From an uncultured Hyphomicrobiales bacterium (GTDB lineage: Bacteria > Pseudomonadota > Alphaproteobacteria > Rhizobiales > Aestuariivirgaceae): DNA of 13,296 nucleotides. The number at the start of each line of letters is the position of its first letter. Position 1 is the first letter of the stretch. The notes under the pieces are model-generated. The model worked only from the letters and a program-made list of their open reading frames with translations. It ran no database searches and was not told the DNA's origin. The stretch lies in contig CAIYXE010000402.1 of NCBI GenBank assembly GCA_903930095.1, forward strand, positions 1 through 13,296, in the 5' to 3' direction. The translations under genes and the position numbers were made by a program. This document shows positions 6,449 to 13,296 of the stretch, piece by piece.

Positions 6449-7774
6449 CAAGCCTGCAGCGATCTCACGAAAGGCATCAATCGAGGCTGCGTCGGACGTT
6501 GACTGGCTCAGCACGCCATAGAGTTTTGGCACCGACTCGATTGCCCGGTCGAGTTCCGGATCGGCACCCGGCAGATAACCGCCCATCGCCCGGAGGTCGC
6601 GTGTATCCTCGAAGCGGGCAACGAGTCTCTTGAGCTCACGAACAGCTTTCGCCTGGTCTGCCGTCCACACCAGATGTGCCAGGCGGGAGAGAGAGGAAAG
6701 AAGATTAACCGCTGGATAGCGGCCCTGTTCACCAATCACGCGATCCAGTACGATGTGACCATCAAGCGTACCACGGACTGCATCTGCGACGGGATCATTG
6801 TGGTCGTCCCCGTCGACGAGCACCGCATAGATACCGGTAATCGTACCTTGACCCTCTGTGCCGGGTCCCGCCCTCTCCAGAAGCTGTGGCAAGTCGCTGA
6901 ACACCGACGGTGGGTACCCGCGCGCCACCGGGGGTTCTCCTGCCGAAAGTGCCACCTCACGGCAGGCATGTGCATAACGGGTCACCGAATCCATCACGAG
7001 CAGCACATTCTGGCCGAGATCGCGGAAATGTTCGGCCAGAGCAGTCGCAAATTGCGGGGCAAGGCGGCGCATCATCGGACTTTCGTCACCCGTCGCCACG
7101 ACGGTGATGGCATTTCGAGCAGCTGCACCAAGCGTATTCTCGACAAATTCCCTTACCTCCCGGCCACGTTCACCGACCAGCGCGACGATGACGCTATCGA
7201 AGGCTGCCGCGCGCGCAATCATGCTGAGAAGCGTCGACTTGCCGACACCCGAACCAGCGAAGATGCCCATCCTCTGGCCCAGGCACAGTGGCGTGAAGCA
7301 GTCGAGCACGCGCACGCCGGTGGCCACGCCCTGTGAGACCACCCGGCGCGCCATGGCTCTCGGTGGGCTCGCCGCAACGCTAACAGCCAAGACCCCCTGG
7401 CGAAGCGGTGGCCCACCGTCAGCTACCCGGCCAAGTGAGTCCACAATGCGCCCGCGCCAGTGAGCGCAGGGAAAATAGCGAAGCTCCCCACGCGCCGAGA
7501 CGCGGTCAGAAAGCGTCACCGAGGCCCGATTGTCGTAGGGCTTGCACTGGGCGATGTCATGGTCGAGCCGAATCACCTCCGCGAGCTCCGGTCCACGCGA
7601 GGTTTTGATTTCCACCAGTGAGCCGATACGCAGGATCCGAGAAAGACCCGAAATCTCGATGGAGGAGGGCCCCACCGAGCGCACCTCGCCAACAGCCCGT
7701 GCAAAAGGCATTGACTGGGAAGCCGCCGCAATGCGAGCCGCCATCGCCGTCAGTGGGCGCTGCTTCCCCAACAT
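6434..7774 (-). CDS. fliI: Flagellar type III export ATPase FliI
   Basis: The 446-residue product is a full-length F1-beta-like ATPase that energises export of flagellar subunits at the cytoplasmic face of the basal body. An N-terminal beta-barrel region (about 20-95) precedes the ATPase core. Walker A is AGSGVGKST (173-181, K179), GERGREV is at 201-207 and Walker B is LLVMDSVTR with D262. The family motif [17 protein letters not shown] is at 287-303. The C-terminal helical region ends at residue 446. It is the last gene of the leftward operon. Its ATG at 7774 shares one base with the flgF stop (TGATG), implying translational coupling. No fliJ follows; instead the gene runs 15 bp into convergent rem. 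In S. meliloti, as I recall it, fliI is followed by further flagellar genes in the same direction, so this border is rearranged. Confidence 0.97.
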   Translation of the reverse strand: MLGKQRPLTAMAARIAAASQSMPFARAVGEVRSVGPSSIEISGLSRILRIGSLVEIKTSRGPELAEVIRLDHDIAQCKPYDNRASVTLSDRVSARGELRYFPCAHWRGRIVDSLGRVADGGPPLRQGVLAVSVAASPPRAMARRVVSQGVATGVRVLDCFTPLCLGQRMGIFAGSGVGKSTLLSMIARAAAFDSVIVALVGERGREVREFVENTLGAAARNAITVVATGDESPMMRRLAPQFATALAEHFRDLGQNVLLVMDSVTRYAHACREVALSAGEPPVARGYPPSVFSDLPQLLERAGPGTEGQGTITGIYAVLVDGDDHNDPVADAVRGTLDGHIVLDRVIGEQGRYPAVNLLSSLSRLAHLVWTADQAKAVRELKRLVARFEDTRDLRAMGGYLPGADPELDRAIESVPKLYGVLSQSTSDAASIDAFREIAAGLSGSI

Positions 7775-8502
7775 CAGGATCCGCGCGCGCCCAGAGCCTG
7801 GATCGTGTCCCTGATGGCAGAATCGCGCTGCTCAAGACTGGCGCTCACGGCCTCGAAAGCCCTCTGGACCTCGATGAGACGGGTCATCTCCAGAATCGGG
7901 TTCACATTTGAACCCTCGACGAACCCCTGAAGGACACCATTCGTCGAGAACTCTTGCACCGGCTCCACCGGCCCCGCCGGCAGAAACGCGGCGTTCTCAT
8001 AGCGCCGGTAACCCCGGGTGAGATCTATCTCAAAGAGCCCGAGTGAGCCGACGACCCGGCCATCCTGCCGGATCACGCCATCCCGGCCAATGTCCAGCGC
8101 GCCCCCGCGCGGGTTTGCTGACAGTGGCGAAGCGCTTGCGTCCAGAATCGGGTGGCCGCTGAGAGATACGATATCGCCGGTCGGCAGCATCTGCATCCGC
8201 CCGTCGCGAGTATAGGCTGTGCCCTCTGGCGTCAGAACCGCAAGAAAGCCTGAGCCCTGAACAGCGACGTCAAGCGGGTTTCCTGTTGCTGTGAAAGCAC
8301 CGCTGCGGGTATCTGCGTGGGAACCACCTTCAAACGCAAAGCTCGTATCGAATGGCGCGGTCTTCGAGACGATCGTGGAGAAGCTGACACCTTCTGCGCG
8401 GAAGCCGGCCGTACCAGCGTTTGCAACATTGTTGGCGATGGTCTCGAGCCGCTTAGCCTGCGCCAACTGTCCCGAAATTGCAACGTGGGAATTGACGTCC
8501 AT
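7774..8502 (-). CDS. flgF: Flagellar proximal rod protein FlgF
   Basis: The 242-residue product has the layout of rod/hook proteins. The N-terminal Flg_bb_rod motif includes LETIANNVANAGTAGFRAEG (19-38), the central part carries GNPLDVAVQGSGFLAV and TRDG, and the C-terminal Flg_bbr_C block reads EGSNVNPILEMTRLIEVQRAF. FlgF is exported by the flagellar type III apparatus and forms part of the proximal rod crossing the periplasm; no Sec signal is expected and none is seen. The heptad-like N- and C-terminal helices would pack together in the rod. Its start shares one base with the upstream DUF1217 stop (TAATG) and its stop shares one base with the fliI start, so the three genes form a tightly coupled operon. 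The usual alternative, FlgG, is longer (about 260 residues) and keeps different spacing. Confidence 0.93.
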   Translation of the reverse strand: MDVNSHVAISGQLAQAKRLETIANNVANAGTAGFRAEGVSFSTIVSKTAPFDTSFAFEGGSHADTRSGAFTATGNPLDVAVQGSGFLAVLTPEGTAYTRDGRMQMLPTGDIVSLSGHPILDASASPLSANPRGGALDIGRDGVIRQDGRVVGSLGLFEIDLTRGYRRYENAAFLPAGPVEPVQEFSTNGVLQGFVEGSNVNPILEMTRLIEVQRAFEAVSASLEQRDSAIRDTIQALGARGS

Positions 8503-9284
8503 TAGCGGTTAACGCCCCTCAAGAGTTGCATGCTCAATAGGAGCGAGTTGTCAAAGCTCGTCAGCATCGACCGGCTCAGTCCGACGACCGGCGCAGACTG
8601 CATGCCGCTTCCGTTTGCCGCCTGCCATCTGGCCGCAAACCGCGTGATAAAGGCATCGAGTTTCGCTGGGCTCTCGAAGTCTTCAACATTTATTCTGGAA
8701 CGAATGAATGCGGCTTGTGTGTCGATGTTGGTGTTCGAGTACGAAGCTGGAAGACCGAGCACTGTCTGAATGACCTTGTAGAGAGCAGGATCGCCCATCA
8801 GACCAAAGATGCTGCTCACCTCGGGAGCTTTCCGTTGGAAGTAGAGCGCCAGCCGCAGGCCTTCGTCACTCCTTCCCGCTTCTGACTCCAGCTGGATGCG
8901 GAGATAGCGGTCCACCGCGCCTTGTTGAACCCGGTCGAAAGCCGTTGCCGTCCCGCCGTAGCGGGCAAAATTGAATGCCTCCGCGAATTCCCGGAAACGC
9001 GGATCTGCGAGTTGCAGGGCAAAGCTCTTCGGACCATCGAGCCCCTCAGTCAGGACCTTGCGCATGAAGGCCTTGCCATAGATCATGTCCTTCAGCCCGA
9101 AGGCGGTCATGGCGAAATTGTAGAGCCGATCGTTCTTGAGAAGATCATCCGCTGATTTCACGCTGCGGATATTGGCGAGATAATGATCAGACTCGCGTCT
9201 CACATCGGGACGTTGCGCCAAGTTGCCAATCGTCCGCTCGATGTTCCGCGAAATCTGCTGAAAGCGTGCAACTGTTCCGGTCAT
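8502..9284 (-). CDS. DUF1217 family flagellar-cluster protein
   Basis: The 260-residue product matches the DUF1217 proteins encoded beside flgF in rhizobial flagellar clusters (the gene called orf38 in S. meliloti). Conserved-looking stretches are SADDLLKNDRLYNFAMTAFG, KAFMRKVLTEG and RFREFAEAFNFARYG; the C-terminal half repeats the theme weakly (VYKVIQ-type helix, then ESPAKLDAFITRFAARWQA). It is mostly predicted helix, with no signal peptide or membrane segment. The molecular function is unknown to me. Export through the flagellar apparatus or a chaperone or assembly role beside the rod is suggested only by position. Start ATG 9284 has a good ribosome-binding site (GAGGGAAGAAAG). It heads the leftward operon and couples to flgF by a 1-nt overlap, so expression is tied to rod and export proteins. 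Confidence 0.85.
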   Translation of the reverse strand: MTGTVARFQQISRNIERTIGNLAQRPDVRRESDHYLANIRSVKSADDLLKNDRLYNFAMTAFGLKDMIYGKAFMRKVLTEGLDGPKSFALQLADPRFREFAEAFNFARYGGTATAFDRVQQGAVDRYLRIQLESEAGRSDEGLRLALYFQRKAPEVSSIFGLMGDPALYKVIQTVLGLPASYSNTNIDTQAAFIRSRINVEDFESPAKLDAFITRFAARWQAANGSGMQSAPVVGLSRSMLTSFDNSLLLSMQLLRGVNR

Positions 9285-9410
9285 CTTTCTTCCCTCGCAG
9301 GGGATATTGGAGGTTCTGCCTTGTCCCGGCCTGAAGAAAGGGGCCTACAGGCCCGCGCAAGCAAGAAAATCTAGCCAGTAGAGGAGATCACTGCAGGAAG
9401 AAAGCCGCAC
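9285..9410. promoter_or_regulatory. Divergent intergenic region between the two flagellar operons
   Basis: This 126-bp gap carries the start signals for both operons. The two ribosome-binding sites are mirror images: ctttcttcc (9285-9293) and ggaagaaag (9396-9404) form a perfect 9-bp inverted repeat at the ends. In the centre is a palindrome gggcct-ac-aggccc (9341-9354) directly preceded by another gaagaaag (9333-9340). No convincing sigma70 or sigma54 promoter is evident on either strand, consistent with activator-dependent promoters; Rem is the likely activator by family knowledge. The central dyad is a candidate operator, by inference. Confidence 0.5.
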
Positions 9411-10286
9411 ATGACCTTCGTCATCGGCATGGTCATCGTCTTCGGATGTCTGCTCGGCGGTTTCGCCGCGATGGGCGGCCACATTGGCGTGCTGTGGCAG
9501 CCATGGGAGTATGTGATCATTCTCGGCTCCGCAATCGGCACCTTCTTCGTGGCTAACTCGATGAAAGTCGTGAAGGATACCTTCAAGGCGGTCATGGAAG
9601 CCATCAAGGAAGCAACACCAAAACCACGCGACTACCTCGATACGCTTTCCGTTCTCTACGCACTGATGCGTGAACTCCGAACCAAGACCCGAACCGAAAT
9701 GGAAGTTCATGTTGACAATCCGGCGGAGTCGGAAATCTTCAAGGTCTTTCCCAAGATCCTGGCTGACAAAGACCTGACGAACTTCATATGTGACTATTGC
9801 CGCCTCATTATCATTGGCAATGCGCGTACCCACGAAATCGAGGCGCTGATGGACGAGGAGATCCAAACGATCCAGCGGGATAAGTTGAAGGTCTATCTGG
9901 CCCTTTCCGCCATCGCTGACGCCCTGCCAGCACTCGGCATCGTGGCCGCGGTGCTCGGTGTTATCAAGGCTATGGGTTCCCTCGACCAGCCGCCGGAGGT
10001 CCTCGGTCATCTGATCGGTGCGGCTCTCGTTGGAACATTCGCCGGCATTCTCTTCTCCTACGGCATCTTTGGTCCACTCGCTACCAAGGTGAAGACCGTG
10101 CGAGAGAAGAGAGTCAGGCTTTACGTGATCATCAAGCAGACGCTACTCGCCTTCATGAACGGCGCAATGCCGCAGGTGGCGCTGGAGCATGGCCGGAAGA
10201 CGATTTCAGCCTATGAGCGCCCGACAATTTCCGAGGTTGAGCAAGAAACGATGAACGCCGGCAACGGCGATACCAAGGCTGCATGA
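9411..10286 (+). CDS. motA: Flagellar motor stator protein MotA
   Basis: The 291-residue inner-membrane protein is close to the E. coli MotA length (295). Four membrane segments are visible: about 2-20, 33-50, 168-188 and 200-222. A large cytoplasmic loop lies between segments 2 and 3. Residues important in E. coli MotA fall at the same positions: R90 and E98 (contact FliG) and P173 and P222 (proton-channel gating). With MotB it forms the ion-conducting stator that drives the rotor; motB is not in the window, as in rhizobia where it sits in another operon. Start ATG 9411 follows aggaagaaag at good spacing. It heads the operon motA-fliM-fliN-fliG-flhB and is followed by fliM after 21 bp. No sign of degradation. 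Confidence 0.96.
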   Translation: MTFVIGMVIVFGCLLGGFAAMGGHIGVLWQPWEYVIILGSAIGTFFVANSMKVVKDTFKAVMEAIKEATPKPRDYLDTLSVLYALMRELRTKTRTEMEVHVDNPAESEIFKVFPKILADKDLTNFICDYCRLIIIGNARTHEIEALMDEEIQTIQRDKLKVYLALSAIADALPALGIVAAVLGVIKAMGSLDQPPEVLGHLIGAALVGTFAGILFSYGIFGPLATKVKTVREKRVRLYVIIKQTLLAFMNGAMPQVALEHGRKTISAYERPTISEVEQETMNAGNGDTKAA

Positions 10287-10307
10287 CCAGCAGGCAAGAC
10301 TAGCTTC

Positions 10308-11162
10308 ATGAAACAACCGCTCTCCGCTTCGCATTTCAAGGCCCGTACCCGTGAGACCGTCTCCGCGATACCGTCGGCGGTGAAGCTGTCAGCCCTGCTG
10401 GCGGAAGCCTGCAGACGGACTTTTGTCCATTTTGTCGCGATTTCCTGGCGTGTGACCCCGGACCGTATTGAGGAGTCGGGCACTGGACCGGCCGACTCTT
10501 CTGTCCGTTCGATCCGTTTCGAATCAGCCAGCGGATCGCTTACCACCGACATCGCACTCGATCGCCCGCTTATTTCAGCCTTGCTGGAGGCATTTATGGG
10601 CGGCAGTGGGATGGAGTCGCCGTTCGATCTGGGAGAAAGACCGCTCTCGGCGATCGAGAACGGCCTCCTGGACCTTGTATGCGAGACACTTGCAAGCGAG
10701 GTGGCTCAGACCATGAGTAGCCATTTCGGGCGGCCCTTCAGCCACTTCCGGGATCGTGAGGCGCGGAACCCCAATCCCGCCGATAATGAACGGGCATCGT
10801 TTCGGCTTCTGGTGAACGTCTTCGGCCATAGCGGTGAAGTTCTCATGAGCATGGATAACAGCGAACTTATACATCAGATAAGGTCTTCTGATCCGGTGGG
10901 AGAGAACGCCGAGGAGGACGCTGCATGCAATCGCCTGCAGCGGCAGGTTGGAAGGTCTGACGTCGAACTGACCGTCACGCTGGGGCCCGAAACACTTTCC
11001 GTGGAGGACATCACCACCCTGCTGCCGGGGAGAATGATTAAGCTTTCCTCCACCGTCTCCACACCCGTTACGCTCTGGAGCGGTGGTATCGCGGCCTTTG
11101 AGGGAGGCCTCGCCCGTTCAGGCGACCGGCTGGCTGTCACCATCGCCGCAGCCATTGTCTGA
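10308..11162 (+). CDS. fliM: Flagellar motor switch protein FliM (divergent, short)
   Basis: The 284-residue C-ring protein is shorter than the roughly 330 of enteric FliM. The middle CheC-like domain is recognisable by ALLEAFMGGSG (91-101) followed by RPLSAIENGLLDLV (111-124), a classic FliM arrangement. The C-terminal SpoA domain covers about 210-284 (SDVELTVTLGPETLSVEDITTLLPG). The N-terminal EIDALL-type segment that binds CheY-P in enteric FliM is not visible in the first 35 residues (KARTRETVSAIPSAVKLSAL). Other contacts must be used, or CheY binds elsewhere. Rhizobial motors mainly change rotary speed rather than reverse, which may relate, but that link is inference. The ribosome-binding site is weak, so translation may depend on motA. 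fliN follows after 34 bp. Confidence 0.92.
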   Translation: MKQPLSASHFKARTRETVSAIPSAVKLSALLAEACRRTFVHFVAISWRVTPDRIEESGTGPADSSVRSIRFESASGSLTTDIALDRPLISALLEAFMGGSGMESPFDLGERPLSAIENGLLDLVCETLASEVAQTMSSHFGRPFSHFRDREARNPNPADNERASFRLLVNVFGHSGEVLMSMDNSELIHQIRSSDPVGENAEEDAACNRLQRQVGRSDVELTVTLGPETLSVEDITTLLPGRMIKLSSTVSTPVTLWSGGIAAFEGGLARSGDRLAVTIAAAIV

Positions 11163-11196
11163 TAAACTTCAAGCAAGGCCGCTCGCGTAAGCAAGA

Positions 11197-11562
11197 ATGC
11201 AGATTGAAAACCAGGCTGGCATGATGTCCTCCATCCTCAGTGAACAGTTGCCCGAACTCAGCCCTACCATCGCGGAAGCTGATCCCGAACCCGTCGTCTC
11301 CCGGCGGCTTCCAGGCGCTGTCCTGCGTATCCCTGTCTCAGTGCAGGTGGTTATCGGAACCGCTCGCTTGCCCCTGTCAGAGGTTGCAGATCTCAAGCCA
11401 GGCGCCAACGTCACGCTGGAAGAGAAGCTCGGAACAGCCGCCAGGGTTCTCGTGAACGGACGCGAAGTCGCAAGAGGCGAGTTGTTCGTCCTGGAGGGAG
11501 ACGGAGACCGGTTAGGGCTTACCATCACGGAAGTGGTGGAAAGCGGCCCCAGCGGGCCCTGA
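11197..11562 (+). CDS. fliN: Flagellar motor switch protein FliN
   Basis: The 121-residue product has a variable N-terminal tail (1-38) and a SpoA (surface presentation of antigens) domain at about 40-116. Key blocks are IPVSVQVVIGTARLPLSEV, LKPGANVTLEEKLG, VLVNGREVARGELFVLEG and RLGLTITEVV, matching FliN closely. FliN forms the lower C-ring with the FliM C-terminal domain and docks the FliH-FliI export complex. Start ATG 11197 lacks a strong ribosome-binding site; two further in-frame ATGs follow at residues 9-10. fliG starts 10 bp after the stop, in the same operon. It is shorter at the N-terminus than some rhizobial FliN proteins, but the core is complete. Confidence 0.93.
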   Translation: MQIENQAGMMSSILSEQLPELSPTIAEADPEPVVSRRLPGAVLRIPVSVQVVIGTARLPLSEVADLKPGANVTLEEKLGTAARVLVNGREVARGELFVLEGDGDRLGLTITEVVESGPSGP

Positions 11563-11572
11563 CGGAACCCCC

Positions 11573-12595
11573 GTGTCGACCTTCGCTTTTCCGGCCATGG
11601 CCTCCGCTGCCCCGCGCAGCGGCCGCGAGCGCGTGGCAATACTCTTGCTGGCGCTTGGCGACAAGCTCGGTCCTCAGCTCCTCCAGAAGTTCGATTCCGC
11701 TGAGGTCAAGGCGATCATGGAAACCGCCACCTCGATCAGCCGTGTCGAGAAACAGGATCTTGACCTCCTCGTAGACGACTTTGCTGCACAGTTTGCCAAG
11801 GCACTGGGGCTCGGTACGGACTTCGAAGCCGTGAAGAGCCTCGTGGAGCGCGCCTTCTCGCCCGGCGAACTCTCGAAGATGCTGGGGAACCAGATCATGC
11901 AAGCAGGCGAGCCCGTCTGGAAGAAATTCGAGCCCGGGATGGAAAACGCTCTCGTTCCATATCTGCTGGACGAGCACCCGCAGACGATTGCCTTCGTCCT
12001 CTCCCGGCTCGATTCAGAGTTTGCCGCAAGATGCCTGTCCATACTTCCCGGCGACTTCCGCGTTACTGTTTCGCGGCGCCTTCTGAAGGTTCAACCCGTT
12101 CACGAAGAGGTGGAAAGCATCGTCGAGGTAGCCCTCGAGCGTGATCTGCTGTCAAAGGCCGACGCAGCCCTCGAGGCCGAGGGTCGAGGCCGGCTTGCCG
12201 CAATGCTGAACAAAATTGAACGTGATATGTCCGGCGAAATCATCGCTGGAGTGGCTGCTTGGAAGCCGGATGAGGCCGCCAAGTTGAAGCGCCTGATCTT
12301 CTCCTTCGAAGACATTGGTGCTCTTTCACAGGAATCGAGGCTCGCCCTGTTTGACAAGCTGCAGCCGGACCAGATCGTGCTCGCGCTCAAGGGAATGGAC
12401 GCGGCCGTCAAGGAAGTTGCCCTCTCGTCGCTCGGCGCCAGAGCAAGGCGCATGGTGGAGGCAGAGCTCGCAAGCGACAAGGGAGTGCGCAGCAAGGACG
12501 GAGACGCCGCGCGAAGCGCCATCGTGGCGAGAGTCCTTGAGATGGCCCAGCGCGGCGAACTCGAGTTGCCCACGGCCGATGAACCGTCTGGCTGA
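11573..12595 (+). CDS. fliG: Flagellar motor switch protein FliG
   Basis: The 340-residue rotor protein links the MS ring (FliF) to FliM/FliN and contacts MotA. The N-terminal domain starts at RVAILLLALGD (20-30), the middle domain carries the EHPQ motif (134-137, in LLDEHPQTIAFVLSRL), and the C-terminal domain includes FSFEDIGALSQ and the torque helix GARARRMVEAEL (288-299). Aligning this helix to E. coli, R290 corresponds to R281, E298 to D289, and A297 to D288, so one of the charged torque positions is neutral. The start is GTG 11573, preceded by ACGGAA; the alternative ATG at 11597 has no ribosome-binding site. It sits 10 bp after fliN and 18 bp before flhB in the same operon. Confidence 0.95.
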   Translation: MSTFAFPAMASAAPRSGRERVAILLLALGDKLGPQLLQKFDSAEVKAIMETATSISRVEKQDLDLLVDDFAAQFAKALGLGTDFEAVKSLVERAFSPGELSKMLGNQIMQAGEPVWKKFEPGMENALVPYLLDEHPQTIAFVLSRLDSEFAARCLSILPGDFRVTVSRRLLKVQPVHEEVESIVEVALERDLLSKADAALEAEGRGRLAAMLNKIERDMSGEIIAGVAAWKPDEAAKLKRLIFSFEDIGALSQESRLALFDKLQPDQIVLALKGMDAAVKEVALSSLGARARRMVEAELASDKGVRSKDGDAARSAIVARVLEMAQRGELELPTADEPSG

Positions 12596-12613
12596 CGCTC
12601 CTTCGGGAGGACC

Positions 12614-13296
12614 ATGGCCGAGGATCAGGACCAGGAAAGCAAGACCGAAGAGCCGACCGAGAAGCGGATTGCGGACGCTGTCAGTAAGGGAAATGTACCG
12701 ATTGCGCGGGAAGCAACGCTGTTTGGCTCCCTTGCGGCAATACTGGGCGTGCTGCTCCTTCTGGCGCACTGGTCGGTCAGCCAGATCGCCAGCACGCTCA
12801 GGGAGGCGTTGGGCGCAGCAGGTGGCATTCGCCTCGAGGACCGTGAGGCAGCGGCAAGCTTTATCGCCAGCCTGTTTATCTCCCTTTCGGCGGCGCTCCT
12901 CCCGTTGATGGCTGTCATTGCGGCTGGAACGGTTCTGGCCTCCCTGGCACAAAACAAGCCTGATGCTGCATCCGAGCGGATCACACCCCGCATGTCCCGC
13001 ATCTCGCTGATCGCGGGCTGGAACCGGCTGTTCGGCAAGCTCGGCCTCATCGAGTTCGTAAAGTCGGTGCTGAAACTCATCGCAGCCTCGGCTGTGCTTT
13101 GGTTCGCATTGGAGAATGACCTTCAGGAATTCGCCTCCGCACTCTCCGCCGATCCGTACTTGCTGCCAGAGATGCTGCGGGACTGGTCAGCCGCCGTTCT
13201 CATTCCTCTTCTCGTGCTTGCACTTCTTCTTGCTATCATGGACATGGTGTGGTCGCGGCTTCGGTGGCGCAGAGAACTGCGCATGACACCCGATGA
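12614..13296 (+). CDS. flhB: Flagellar export-gate protein FlhB, N-terminal part (runs off right edge)
   Basis: A frame of 227 complete codons from ATG 12614 is still open at the window end. The strong ribosome-binding site GGGAGG (12605-12610) lies only 3 bases before the start. The N-terminus has the family signature KTEEPTEKRI (10-19). Four hydrophobic membrane segments follow at about 37-55, 85-112, 145-167 and 190-213. Between segments 2 and 3 is PRMSRISLIAGWNRLFGKLGLIEFVKSVLKL-type sequence, typical of FlhB. It ends with the start of the cytoplasmic domain (RRELRMTPD). FlhB controls the switch of export substrate from rod/hook to filament by self-cleavage at NPTH; that site lies beyond the window. 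It is the fifth gene of the motA operon. Confidence 0.95.
   Translation, partial: MAEDQDQESKTEEPTEKRIADAVSKGNVPIAREATLFGSLAAILGVLLLLAHWSVSQIASTLREALGAAGGIRLEDREAAASFIASLFISLSAALLPLMAVIAAGTVLASLAQNKPDAASERITPRMSRISLIAGWNRLFGKLGLIEFVKSVLKLIAASAVLWFALENDLQEFASALSADPYLLPEMLRDWSAAVLIPLLVLALLLAIMDMVWSRLRWRRELRMTPD

Noticed and set aside
6674..7336. A 220-codon plus-strand open frame
   Set aside because: It is antisense to the FliI ATPase core including Walker A and B; composition is rich in His/Arg with no motif.
9345..10010. A 221-codon minus-strand open frame
   Set aside because: It is antisense to motA, which has clear membrane segments and conserved residues.
11543..11562. Small GC-rich hairpin at the end of fliN as a terminator
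   Set aside because: The stem is about 5 bp within coding sequence, has no T-run, and fliG begins 10 bp later in the same operon.
1..13296. CRISPR arrays, insertion sequences, tRNA attachment sites or defence genes
   Set aside because: No spaced repeats, transposase motifs, terminal inverted repeats, tRNA or integrase features were seen on either strand.

Overview
The window is chromosomal DNA of an alphaproteobacterium, most likely order Hyphomicrobiales (rhizobia and relatives). The indicators are a Rem-type flagellar master activator, a DUF1217 gene next to flgF, MotA and FliM heading one operon, and a rhizobial-type rhamnose pathway with a fused aldolase/dehydrogenase and the P. stutzeri-type rhamnose isomerase. 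Coding DNA is G+C-rich, apart from one AT-rich intergenic island (about 5540-5720).

Left third (1-4984), a decayed sugar locus. A secreted SGNH/GDSL-like hydrolase (partial, minus strand) runs off the left edge. Next comes a DeoR-family regulator fragment (minus) that keeps the sugar-phosphate sensing domain but has lost its DNA-binding domain. It abuts the last 30 or so codons of what looks like a sugar ABC transporter binding protein (plus), which has no start. I read this as the scar of a deletion that removed the regulator's 5' end, probably the transporter genes, and nearly all of the binding protein. Downstream, rhaD (rhamnulose-1-phosphate aldolase fused to a short-chain dehydrogenase) and rhaI (L-rhamnose isomerase) are intact and 3 bp apart. 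No kinase, mutarotase or transporter lies in the window. A perfect hairpin covers the rhaI stop codon.

Middle (4985-6448), regulators. A small MerR-family gene (minus) is followed by an AT-rich region with two GAATATTC palindromes, a good sigma70-like promoter and a 9-bp direct repeat, leading into rem (plus). Its long leader and promoter-embedded repeats suggest controlled expression of this flagellar activator.

Right half (6434-13296), flagellar genes in two divergent operons. Leftward: DUF1217 gene, flgF (proximal rod) and fliI (export ATPase), coupled by 1-nt stop/start overlaps; fliI ends inside the 3' end of rem, with which it converges. Rightward: motA (stator), fliM, fliN, fliG (C-ring/switch) and flhB (export gate; cut by the right edge). 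The 126-bp divergent intergenic region is the natural place for shared control, probably by Rem. Together these genes build the motor, switch, rod and export apparatus.

I see no tRNA, rRNA, CRISPR array, insertion sequence or phage gene. Nothing here is convincingly a new defence or mobile system. The most informative features are the rhamnose-locus scar and the rem control region.
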